DNA of 64,000 bases, taken from the NCBI RefSeq assembly GCF_048569485.1, contig NC_134353.1:708095341-708159340 (forward strand), read 5' to 3'. The translations under genes and the position numbers were made by a program. Origin of the DNA: Anomaloglossus baeobatrachus. Its lineage: Eukaryota > Chordata > Amphibia > Anura > Aromobatidae. How positions within the stretch are numbered: position 1 is the first letter of the stretch; every line of letters begins with the position of its first letter. The notes beneath the pieces are model-generated. The model was not told the DNA's origin and made no database searches. It saw nothing but the letters and a program-made list of their open reading frames with translations. Below are positions 32,669 through 42,529 of this stretch, one piece after another.

Positions 32669-35440
32669 AAACCTGTTAGTAGGTTATTATTGCGTCCGTG
32701 CTTGGTTTTTAAAACCGCACGTGTGTGCCTGTTGGTGGCAGCGTACAGGTGCACTGGTGTGCGTTTACCAAACTATTATATAACGCACAAGTGTAGTGTA
32801 TAATACACGTCAGTCAGCAGTGGCTGATAGTGTCAGAGTTCTTAATTTTTGCTCCTAAAACCTGTGTTAGGTTATTATTGCGTCCGTGCTTGGTTTTTAA
32901 AACCGCACGTGTGTGCCTGTTGGTGGCAGCGTACAGGTGCACTGGTGTGCGTTTACCAAACTATTATATAACGCACAAGTGTAGTGTATAATACACGTCA
33001 GTCAGCAGTGGCTGATAGTGTCAGAGTTCTTAATTTTTGCTCCTAAAACCTGTGTTAGGTTATTATTGCGTCCGTGCTTGGTTTTTAAAACCGCACGTGT
33101 GTGCCTGTTGGTGGCAGCGTACAGGTGCACTGGTGTGCGTTTACCAAACTATTATATAACGCACAAGTGTAGTGTATAATACACGTCAGTCAGCAGTGGC
33201 TGATAGTGTCAGAGTTCTTAATTTTTGCTCCTAAAACCTGTGTTAGGTTATTATTGCGTCCGTGCTTGGTTTTTAAAACCGCACGTGTGTGCCTGTTGGT
33301 GGCAGCGTACAGGTGCACTGGTGTGCGTTTACCAAACTATTATATAACGCACAAGTGTAGTGTATAATACACGTCAGTCAGCAGTGGCTGATAGTGTCAG
33401 AGTTCTTAATTTTTGCTCCTAAAACCTGTGTTAGGTTATTATTGCGTCCGTGCTTGGTTTTTAAAACCGCACGTGTGTGCCTGTTGGTGGCAGCGTACAG
33501 GTGCACTGGTGTGCGTTTACCAAACTATTATATAACGCACAAGTGTAGTGTATAATACACGTCAGTCAGCAGTGGCTGATAGTGTCAGAGTTCTTAATTT
33601 TTGCTCCTAAAACCTGTGTTAGGTTATTATTGCGTCCGTGCTTGGTTTTTAAAACCGCACGTGTGTGCCTGTTGGTGGCAGCGTACAGGTGCACTGGTGT
33701 GCGTTTACCAAACTATTATATAACGCACAAGTGTAGTGTATAATACACGTCAGTCAGCAGTGGCTGATAGTGTCAGAGTTCTTAATTTTTGCTCCTAAAA
33801 CCTGTGTTAGGTTATTATTGCGTCCGTGCTTGGTTTTTAAAACCGCACGTGTGTGCCTGTTGGTGGCAGCGTACAGGTGCACTGGTGTGCGTTTACCAAA
33901 CTATTATATAACGCACAAGTGTAGTGTATAATACACGTCAGTCAGCAGTGGCTGATAGTGTCAGAGTTCTTAATTTTTGCTCCTAAAACCTGTGTTAGGT
34001 TATTATTGCGTCCGTGCTTGGTTTTTAAAACCGCACGTGTGTGCCTGTTGGTGGCAGCGTACAGGTGCACTGGTGTGCGTTTACCAAACTATTATATAAC
34101 GCACAAGTGTAGTGTATAATACACGTCAGTCAGCAGTGGCTGATAGTGTCAGAGTTCTTAATTTTTGCTCCTAAAACCTGTGTTAGGTTATTATTGCGTC
34201 CGTGCTTGGTTTTTAAAACCGCACGTGTGTGCCTGTTGGTGGCAGCGTACAGGTGCACTGGTGTGCGTTTACCAAACTATTATATAACGCACAAGTGTAG
34301 TGTATAATACACGTCAGTCAGCAGTGGCTGATAGTGTCAGAGTTCTTAATTTTTGCTCCTAAAACCTGTGTTAGGTTATTATTGCGTCCGTGCTTGGTTT
34401 TTAAAACCGCACGTGTGTGCCTGTTGGTGGCAGCGTACAGGTGCACTGGTGTGCGTTTACCAAACTATTATATAACGCACAAGTGTAGTGTATAATACAC
34501 GTCAGTCAGCAGTGGCTGATAGTGTCAGAGTTCTTAATTTTTGCTCCTAAAACCTGTGTTAGGTTATTATTGCGTCCGTGCTTGGTTTTTAAAACCGCAC
34601 GTGTGTGCCTGTTGGTGGCAGCGTACAGGTGCACTGGTGTGCGTTTACCAAACTATTATATAACGCACAAGTGTAGTGTATAATACACGTCAGTCAGCAG
34701 TGGCTGATAGTGTCAGAGTTCTTAATTTTTGCTCCTAAAACCTGTGTTAGGTTATTATTGCGTCCGTGCTTGGTTTTTAAAACCGCACGTGTGTGCCTGT
34801 TGGTGGCAGCGTACAGGTGCACTGGTGTGCGTTTACCAAACTATTATATAACGCACAAGTGTAGTGTATAATACACGTCAGTCAGCAGTGGCTGATAGTG
34901 TCAGAGTTCTTAATTTTTGCTCCTAAAACCTGTGTTAGGTTATTATTGCGTCCGTGCTTGGTTTTTAAAACCGCACGTGTGTGCCTGTTGGTGGCAGCGT
35001 ACAGGTGCACTGGTGTGCGTTTACCAAACTATTATATAACGCACAAGTGTAGTGTATAATACACGTCAGTCAGCAGTGGCTGATAGTGTCAGAGTTCTTA
35101 ATTTTTGCTCCTAAAACCTGTGTTAGGTTATTATTGCGTCCGTGCTTGGTTTTTAAAACCGCACGTGTGTGCCTGTTGGTGGCAGCGTACAGGTGCACTG
35201 GTGTGCGTTTACCAAACTATTATATAACGCACAAGTGTAGTGTATAATACACGTCAGTCAGCAGTGGCTGATAGTGTCAGAGTTCTTAATTTTTGCTCCT
35301 AAAACCTGTGTTAGGTTATTATTGCGTCCGTGCTTGGTTTTTAAAACCGCACGTGTGTGCCTGTCGGTGGCAGCGTACAGGTGCACTTGTGTGCAATTTC
35401 CAGAAACTTTGATATAACGCACAAGTAGTGAATATACACG
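32669..35440. repeat. 188-bp tandem array inside the hAT 5' region
   Basis: The phrase GCGTCCGTGCTTGG recurs every 188 bp from 32692 to 35324, fifteen starts in all. There are about fourteen nearly identical units and a final diverged one that runs into the transposase start. Each unit carries TATATAA, then about 30 bp later CACGTCAGTCAGC, and contains no ATG on the + strand. No gene lies in the array. The last unit keeps GATATAACGCACAAG near 35411, about 50 bp before the transposase ATG. Confidence 0.95.
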
Positions 35441-35463
35441 TCAGCAGTGCACAGCATTGCAAA

Positions 35464-38400
35464 ATGCGCAAGGGCATTGGCAAGGAACAAGGAAGTGGAC
35501 GTGATGGTGGTGCAGGCAGAGGCCGAGGTCGTGGGCAAGCTCTAATTTCGCCACAACAAAGGGCCACATCTAGTCGCTCGCACGTCCTGTCCCAAATTCT
35601 TGGGGACCGCAGCAGTACACCGCTCTTGAACCAAGACCAGTGTCAACAGGTTGTTAGTTGGATAGCGGATAATGCTTCCAGTCAGATTGGCACCACCACA
35701 AACACTCTGTCTTCCACACGGTCAAGTGTCAGTAGCCGTGATACTGCACCGCACATTTCTGAACCTGATCCTCCTTCCTACCACCAGGCTGAGTACACGT
35801 CCTCCTCGGACATTAATGATCCCACACTTGGACACTCGGAAGAGCTGTTCACGTTTCCATTCACACATTCTGGCCTCTCGCCAGCTCATATTGAAGTGGG
35901 TCATGAGGAGATCGTCTGTACAGATGGCCAAATATTTGAGCAGCCACGTTCTCACGAAGTTGGCAACGTGTCTCAACAAGTGGTGGACGATGATGAGACA
36001 CAATTGTCAGCAAGTCAGGAGGAGGAGCAGGGTGCGGAAGAGGAAGACGACGTGGTGGATGATCCAGTAACTGACCCAACCTGGCAGGAGGATATGCAGA
36101 GCGAGGACAGCAGTGCACAGGGGGAGGGAGGCGTAGCATCACAACAGGCAGTAAGAAGCAGGGTGGTGGCCCCAGGCAGAAGTCAGGCAACCGTTCCCCG
36201 GAACAACACGACGACACAAGGTGCCTGTCCAAATGTTAGGTCTTCACGAGTCTGGCAGTTTTTTAAGTTGGATCCAGATGATTCAAAAAAGGCCATTTGC
36301 AACACCTGCCGTGCCAGCATCAGCAGGGGTACCAAAACTAGCAGCCTGACCACCACCAGCATGATCAGGCACATGTCAGCCAAGCACCCGACTTTGTGGG
36401 AAGTACAACAGAGTCGAGGAGCAGTGCTTGCTGATGTCACTGCTACGTCTTCGCTGGTTGTGCATGCGAGCCAATCCTCTGTCCATGCTGCCTGCGAACA
36501 AGCCTCCTCCACTCCTGCACCTACAGTTGCCTACGCAGAAAGAACACCATCATCAAGCACGTCCTTGTCCCAGCGCAGCGTTCAGTTATCCATTCAGCAA
36601 ACCTTTGAACGCAGGCGCAAATACACTGCCAACACCCCACATGCCACAGTTCTAAATGCTAACATTTCGCGACTGCTTGCGCTGGAAATGTTGCCTTTTA
36701 GGCTGGTGGAGACAGAAGCATTCCGTGACCTGATGGCGGCAGCTGTCCCACGTTACTCGGTCCCCAGCCGCCACTATTTCTCCCGGTGTGCCGTCCCCGC
36801 GTTGCATAACCACGTGTCACAAAACATCACACGTGCCCTGAACAACGCTGTTTCACCCAAGGTCCACCTAACCACAGACACGTGGACAAGTGCTTGTGGG
36901 CAAGGCCGCTACATCTCGTTGACGGCACACTGGGTTAATATTGTGGAAGCTGGGACCCAGTCTGAGCGAGGGACGCAACACGTCCTTCCCACACCAAGGT
37001 TTGCAGGCCCTACCTCAGTCAGTGTTTCACCCACACTCTACAGCTCCGGAATGTCATGCTCTTCAGCCTCCTCCTCCTCCTGCGCATCCTCATCCACTGT
37101 GCCCTCCACACCAGTCACAAGCTGGAAGCACTGCAGCACTGCCTCGGCGAAGCGGCAACAGGCTGTGCTGAAGCTAATCTGCATAGGTGACAAACCCCAC
37201 AATGCAGAAGAGCTGTGGACAGCTCTGAAACAGCAGGCAGATCACTGGCTCACACCTCTGAACCTAAAGCCAGGAAAGGTCGTTTGTGACAATGGCCGGA
37301 ACCTGGTGGCGGCTTTGAGGCGAGGCCAGCTGACACATGTTCCATGCGTGGCCCATGTGCTCAACCTCGTGGTTCAGCGGTTTATAAAGTCATACCCAGA
37401 GCTGTCTGATCTGCTGGTAAAAGTTCGCCGCCTGTCTGCACATTTTCGAAAGTCACCTACTGCTTCAGCCGGCCTTGCCGGCTTTCAGCGCCGTTTGCAT
37501 CTTCCGGCTCACAGACTGGTGTGTGATGTCCCCACGCGTTGGAATTCAACTCTGCACATGTTGGTCAGGATATGTGAGCAGAAGAGGGCAGTTGTTGAGT
37601 ACCTGCATCACCTAAGCCGTCGGGAAATGGGTCAAACTCCACACATAACACCTGAGGAGTGGAGATGGATGTCAGACCTATGTACCATCCTCCAAAACTT
37701 TGAGGACTCCACCAAGATGGTGAGTGGTGATGACGCCATTATTAGCGTCACCATACCGCTACTCTGCCTTCTAAAACGGTCCCTGCTGAAAAACAAACAT
37801 GATGCATTGCAGGCGGAGCGCGATGAGTTGCAGCAAGAAACAGTAGTGGGTGTGGGTGATAACACACAGCCCAGCCTCGTCTCATCACAACGTGCAGTGG
37901 AGGACTATGACGAGGAGGAGGATGAAGACATGGAGCAACTCTCCGGCCAAATTGAGGATATGACATGCACACCAGTCATATCCTCGATTCAGCGTGGCTG
38001 GCCAGAGGACAGGGTAGATGAGGAGGAGGAGGAGGAGGAGGAGGAGGAGGAGGAGGAGGACAGCATGTTCAGTCATCTTGTTGGTCAGGCTACTGAAGTC
38101 CTGGCTGTTAAGAGTCTGGCGCACATGGCTGACTTTATGGTAAGCTGCCTGTCTCGTGACCCTCGCGTTAAGAACATCTTGGCCGACAATCATTACTGGT
38201 TGGTAACACTGTTAGACCCACGCTACAAGGAGAACTTTTTGTCTCTTATTCCCGTGGAGGAGAGGTCAACCAAAATGCAGCAGTTTCGGAAGGCCATACT
38301 CACGGAAGTAGGCAAAGCATTCCCCTCACAAAACGCTAGCGGCATAGGTCAGGAATCAGTGGACAACCGAGGCGTACAGCCGAGAGAGGCACAAGTCCAA

Positions 38401-38817
38401 TCCGCCAGAGGTAGGGGAACAGTCTTTAAGATGTGGGACAGTTTTCTCAGCCCCTCACGTACCACAGCCCCTGAGGTGCGGGGTAGTGCCACAAGAAATC
38501 CTAAGTTTGCCCAGATGCTGAAGGAGTACCTTGCAGATCGAACAACTGTACTCCGACATTCCTCTGTGCCTTACAATTATTGGGTATCCAAGCTGGACAC
38601 GTGGCATGAATTGGCTCTCTACGCCTTGGAAGTCCTGGCCTGCCCTGCTGCTAGCGTTTTGTCAGAGCGTGTTTTTAGTGCCGCAGGTGGAATCATTACA
38701 GATAAACGCACCCGCCTGTCAACTGAAAATGCTGACAGGCTGACTCTGATAAAGATGAACAAGGGTTGGATTGGGCCAGACTTCACCACACCACCAGCAA
38801 ATGAGAGCGGAATTTAA
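35464..38817 (+). CDS. hAT transposase with BED zinc finger, intact
   Basis: 1117 codons from ATG 35464 (context GCAAAATGC). The frame is open further upstream but only from a GTG, so this ATG is preferred. The N-terminus is rich in R/G and S, with an acidic stretch near residues 190-220. A BED-type finger lies at about 259-313 (VWQFFKLD, ICNTCRASISRG, IRHMSAKHP). The RNase H-like core has D472 in TTDTWTS, D609 in VCDNGRN and E1068 in SERVFSAAGG. The hAT markers VPCVAHVLNL, PTRWNST and LDPRYKE are all present. An E-run (about residue 855-868) comes from a GAG repeat. The C-terminal dimerisation segment reads YWVSKLDTWHELALYALEVL. No key residue is missing. It would cut and paste its own and related elements. 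Confidence 0.93.
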   Translation: MRKGIGKEQGSGRDGGAGRGRGRGQALISPQQRATSSRSHVLSQILGDRSSTPLLNQDQCQQVVSWIADNASSQIGTTTNTLSSTRSSVSSRDTAPHISEPDPPSYHQAEYTSSSDINDPTLGHSEELFTFPFTHSGLSPAHIEVGHEEIVCTDGQIFEQPRSHEVGNVSQQVVDDDETQLSASQEEEQGAEEEDDVVDDPVTDPTWQEDMQSEDSSAQGEGGVASQQAVRSRVVAPGRSQATVPRNNTTTQGACPNVRSSRVWQFFKLDPDDSKKAICNTCRASISRGTKTSSLTTTSMIRHMSAKHPTLWEVQQSRGAVLADVTATSSLVVHASQSSVHAACEQASSTPAPTVAYAERTPSSSTSLSQRSVQLSIQQTFERRRKYTANTPHATVLNANISRLLALEMLPFRLVETEAFRDLMAAAVPRYSVPSRHYFSRCAVPALHNHVSQNITRALNNAVSPKVHLTTDTWTSACGQGRYISLTAHWVNIVEAGTQSERGTQHVLPTPRFAGPTSVSVSPTLYSSGMSCSSASSSSCASSSTVPSTPVTSWKHCSTASAKRQQAVLKLICIGDKPHNAEELWTALKQQADHWLTPLNLKPGKVVCDNGRNLVAALRRGQLTHVPCVAHVLNLVVQRFIKSYPELSDLLVKVRRLSAHFRKSPTASAGLAGFQRRLHLPAHRLVCDVPTRWNSTLHMLVRICEQKRAVVEYLHHLSRREMGQTPHITPEEWRWMSDLCTILQNFEDSTKMVSGDDAIISVTIPLLCLLKRSLLKNKHDALQAERDELQQETVVGVGDNTQPSLVSSQRAVEDYDEEEDEDMEQLSGQIEDMTCTPVISSIQRGWPEDRVDEEEEEEEEEEEEEDSMFSHLVGQATEVLAVKSLAHMADFMVSCLSRDPRVKNILADNHYWLVTLLDPRYKENFLSLIPVEERSTKMQQFRKAILTEVGKAFPSQNASGIGQESVDNRGVQPREAQVQSARGRGTVFKMWDSFLSPSRTTAPEVRGSATRNPKFAQMLKEYLADRTTVLRHSSVPYNYWVSKLDTWHELALYALEVLACPAASVLSERVFSAAGGIITDKRTRLSTENADRLTLIKMNKGWIGPDFTTPPANESGI

Positions 38818-39009
38818 AGTTTGCCATGTACCTCCACTCACCCATGGGTACACTTCTCGACTTTGGATAATCGCTGGACTGCTCCTCCTTCTCCTCATGC
38901 GCCATCATGATGACCGTTACAATAGTTAGGTCTTTGTTTCAGGTATACCCCCAGTGGTAAATTTTTTCGCCCATTCTTTGCAGAATGGACATTACAACGA
39001 CAGGAGACC

Positions 39010-39790
39010 CGCTCCTTTGCAATGGGAACAATGTTTTGAGGCCCTCATGCACGTCTCTACCCAGGGACAACGTGTAGCCTCCCAATTTTTGGCTGCCCTG
39101 CCTAAGGGCTATACTGAAATACACCCACTTCCTTAAAATGGACACTTAATGTTTTGAGGCCCTCATGCACGTCTCTACCCAGGGACAACGTGTAGCCTCC
39201 CAATTTTTGGCTGCCCTGCCTAAGGGCTATACTATAATACACCCACTTCCTTAAAATGGACACTTAATGTTTTGAGGCCCTCATGCACGTCTCTACCCAG
39301 GGACAATGTGGAGCCTCCCAATTTTTGGCTGCCCTGGCAAAGGGCTATACTGAAATAGACCCACTTCCTTACAATGGGCACTTCAGGTTTAAAGGCCATC
39401 ATGCACGTCTCTACCCAGGGACAATGTGGAGCCTCCCAATTTTTGGCTGCCCTGCCTAAGGGCTATACTGAAATACACCCACTTCCTTAAAATGGACACT
39501 TAATGTTTTGAGGCCCTCATGCACGTCTCTACCCAGGGACAATGTGGAGCCTCCCAATTTTTGGCTGCCCTGCCTAAGGGCTATACTATAATACACCCAC
39601 TTCCTGACAATGGACACTTAATGTTTTGAGGCCCTCATGCACGTCTGTATGCAGGGGCATTGGTGAACCTCACAATTTAGGACTGCCCTGGCAAAGGAAA
39701 ATACTACAAAGACTCACTTCCTCAAAATGGGCACATTAGACTCAAGAGGCCTTCATGTACGTCTCTTCTCAGGGACATCGGAGTGCCACA
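39010..39790. repeat. 118-bp tandem array in the hAT 3' region
   Basis: GCCCTCATGCACGTCTCTAC recurs at exactly 118-bp steps (39041, 39159, 39277, 39395, 39513, 39631, 39749). The first copies are nearly identical and the last two are diverged. It lies downstream of the transposase stop. Confidence 0.93.
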
Positions 39791-40099
39791 CAATGTTTTC
39801 ACGTAAAATCTTTCATGTATTGATCTCAAAAAGTAACATACACCAGCTCTATCTCACTATTGGGTATGTGCCCTTAACATTTCCGCCATGAAAAATCATT
39901 TTGGGGTCATTTTGGAAGGTTTTCTGGTGAGTCCGTAAAAATGGCGTAAAACGCGGACAAAATTGTTCACAGCTGTGACTTTTGAGTGATAAATGCTTCA
40001 AGGGGTCTTCCCCATGCTGTTGCCATGTCATTTGAGCACTCTTCTGAGACTTTTGTGACATTTTTAGGGTTTCTCCATGCTGCCGGGAGGTCATTTCAC

Positions 40100-40222
40100 A
40101 AAAATACTCGGGTCTCCCATAGGATAACATTGGGCTCGTTGCTCGGGCCGAGTACACGAGTATCTTGGGAGGCTCGGCCCGAGCTTCGAGCACCCGAGCT
40201 TTTTAGTACTCGCTCATCACTA
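40100..40222. repeat. hAT right subterminal ACTCG/CTCGG repeats
   Basis: Four ACTCG/CGAGT and several CTCGG/CCGAG motifs, ending in the inverted terminus. They mirror the left cluster in content but not in exact order. Bases 39791-40099 contain no repeat unit or gene I can name. Confidence 0.6.
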
Positions 40223-40355
40223 TTAGTTTCATTCACCACAAAAACGCAGCTGTGTTTTATCACTCTCATCGCTTTCAATGCTGAAAAAAGCGTCAAAAAC
40301 GCTGAAAGAATTGACACGCTGCTTCTTTAAAAAAAAGCAGCATTTTGCCATTTTA

Positions 40356-41110
40356 GGCTATGTGTGCACGCTGCGGATTTACCGTGGATTTTACTGTGGA
40401 TTTGCCGCTGATTTGCTGCAGAACATGTGTCTAACATTTCTGCAGTCATTCCCCAGCAAAACCTATGCTTTTTTTTTTTATACCTGCGGATTTACCCGCG
40501 GAATTTCCGCTGCGGAATTAGGCTATGTTCCCACGGGACTCTGTACACGTGGATTTTGCCGCGGAAAACCTGCGGATTTATCTGGATTTTCTAGATAAAT
40601 CCGCAGGTTTTAGCAAGTACAGACACTCCCCATGTTATCATATGGGACATGCGGAGTGTCTGTGTCCATGCTGCAGTATATGCGGCTGCGGAATATGCTG
40701 AGGATGTCCCGCAGCCGCACATAACTGCATGTCAATTATTCCTGCGGAATTCCCGGCCCTCTACTATGGAGATAGAGGCCGGGACTTCCGCAGGTAAGTC
40801 ACACGAATGTCCGCAGGTTTACTGCAGCTATTTCGCTGGAAAAAAACGCGGCAAAAATGGGTCAAAACTGCGGCATAAACGCATCAAATCGCTGCAAAAA
40901 AACGCGAGTGCGGAATTCTGCAATAGGATACGGATTTTTCTTAAGAAAAGTCCATTTTCTAGTGCGCACATAGCCTCAGTCAGGAAAAAAAAGCAAATGT
41001 CTGTGGGCATGAGAATCCCATAGGTTTTGCTGGTACTGTAAAAGCAGCTTTTAATATGAATAAAACTAATGAAAAAAAAACATGCAAAAATGCAACATGT
41101 GAACATAGCC
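40356..41110. mobile_element. MITE with GGCTATG ends, holding another MITE
   Basis: GGCTATGTGTGCACGCTGCG (40356) and a mirrored CATAGCC (41110) are flanked by TTA and TAA. The interior is GCGGATTT-rich. A second MITE sits at 40521-40975. Confidence 0.55.
40521..40975. mobile_element. Inner MITE with GGCTATG ends
   Basis: GGCTATGTTCCCACGGG at the left and GTGCGCACATAGCC at the right, with TTA (40518-40520) and TCA flanks. It holds an inverted AAATCCGCAGG/CCTGCGGATTT pair near 40570-40605. Confidence 0.55.
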
Positions 41111-41753
41111 TAATGTGAATTTAAGTACTTTTTTTTACATACTTTTTTATCTTGGTTTTGGTACTTCAGTTTTTGTCACTTTTTTGTTATATCTTGTTAC
41201 AAATAAAGCTGCTTTGTTTTGATAATTCCTGGTATGTGGCTTAGACAAAACTTTATTCATACAGTTATATGTAGATTACATGTGTTTCTGCAACAAAAAT
41301 GCAGTAAAAACGCTTGTGCATTTTTTTTACCTAACGGATTTTCCGCATCTAATGCAAGTCTATGGAAGAAACCCGCACATAAAACTCTGCGAACCCGTAT
41401 GAGACTGTCACGTGGATTTGAAAGTCACTTTACTCTGAGTAAAAAATAACCAAACCATAGTGGCCATGAGATTTCAATAAATCACCTCCACTTCACTTGA
41501 TTTGTAAGACGCTGCGCTTTTTACTTGATTTTTTTTTATATATATATATATTTGCGTCTTATTCTTTTAATTTTTGCTTCTTTTAATTTTTGCTTCTTTT
41601 AACATCTATTTTATATGTATTTGCCTGGTTTGGGGGGTTTTCATGTTCATAATTATGGTTGGAGATTTGGAGCTTCCAGGTTTTTTTTGGCTAAATTATT
41701 ACTTTTTAAAAAATCAAACCATATGCCCCCCTGAATATGAATCTCAAGTTGTG
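41111..41753. other. AT-rich stretch, MITE scraps only
   Basis: Contains AACGGATTTTCCGC-type fragments near 41335 and a short (TA)n run near 41540. No gene, promoter or complete element is visible. Confidence 0.4.
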
Positions 41754-41756
41754 TTA

Positions 41757-42526
41757 GGCTATGTCCGCATTTTGCGTCGCCCTACTTGCAGTTCAAAACG
41801 CATCCTCTGGCAGTAATTGATTTTGCTAAAGTTGCTTTTGACCACAAATTAGCGCTAAAAATGCATGCGTATTTATCGCGTTTTAGCCGCGGTTTTAGCG
41901 CATTTTACGTGCTTTTCCATTGCGTTTCTAAAGATGCGTTTTGAACATAAAGACACTGCTAAATAAAGTTTAAACAGTCAAACACAATGAAAAAAAGGAA
42001 CACATTAATTATTGAAATTATAAAGATTATAGTTATATTTCTCATAATTATAGCGGTTTTATACTATTTAGCGGTAAAATAGCATTCAATTAATATTTTC
42101 CATTATTTAAATTGTCGGAATATGTGTGTGTGCAAAGGGACATATCATTTCATTATTTTGATGCTTGAATAGCTGGTGTTTTGGTAGTCCAAAACGCATT
42201 GTTTCAGCAGGTAAAAAGCAGGTAAAACGCTGGAATTTTGATGTTTCTTGCTTTTTGATACTTCTCATTGACTTCAATGTTAGCAAAACGCAGCCCAAAT
42301 GGCAAAAACAATTGACATGCTGCTTCTTTGAACGCATGGTTTTTGCCACAAATTATGCAAATTAAACGCAGCGTTTATAAACGCTATGTGCGGACAAGAA
42401 ATCCACATTTTCCATAGACTATTATGGAAAATCAAAACGCATGCCTTTTGGCAAGAAAAAGCTGCAGTTCAAACGGATCTAAAAGCACCTGAAACACAGG
42501 TGGAATTGCAAAGTGCAGACACAGCC
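41757..42526. mobile_element. MITE with TTA target copies
   Basis: GGCTATGTCCGCATTTTGC at the left mirrors GCAAAGTGCAGACACAGCC at the right. Perfect TTA copies lie at 41754-41756 and 42527-42529. Its right TTA is also the left TTA of the next element. The interior has many AACGC/GCGTT repeats. Confidence 0.8.
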
Positions 42527-42529
42527 TTA

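Larger units (their letters stand above)
31964..40222 (+). mobile_element. Complete hAT transposon, 8.26 kb
   Basis: Inverted ends TAGTGATGAGCGAG (31964-31977 and mirrored at 40209-40222) are bounded by perfect 8-bp target copies TTAGTTTC (31956-31963 and 40223-40230), the hAT hallmark. The ends resemble the T/CAGGGATGA start of the Ac branch. Inside, in order, are an ACTCG-rich subterminal region, a TATA/CCAAT promoter, three ~73-bp repeats, a 188-bp tandem array, an unbroken transposase gene, a 118-bp tandem array and a second ACTCG-rich region. The interior shows no other insertion. It looks whole and recent. Confidence 0.93.

Noticed and set aside
32669-35440. CRISPR-like or centromeric satellite array
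   Set aside because: Units are contiguous with no spacers, and the array sits wholly inside a transposon with defined ends, so it is an internal repeat.
35428-35463. Upstream in-frame extension of the hAT transposase
   Set aside because: It would need a GTG start. The ATG at 35464 has a good context and lies directly after the tandem array.
35319-35567. Antisense protein across the hAT start
   Set aside because: Only the mirror frame of the array edge and the R/G-rich N-terminus, with no domain or start support.
36428-37171. Alternative-frame frames inside the hAT transposase
   Set aside because: Ser/Pro/His-rich shadows of the BED-hAT reading frame.
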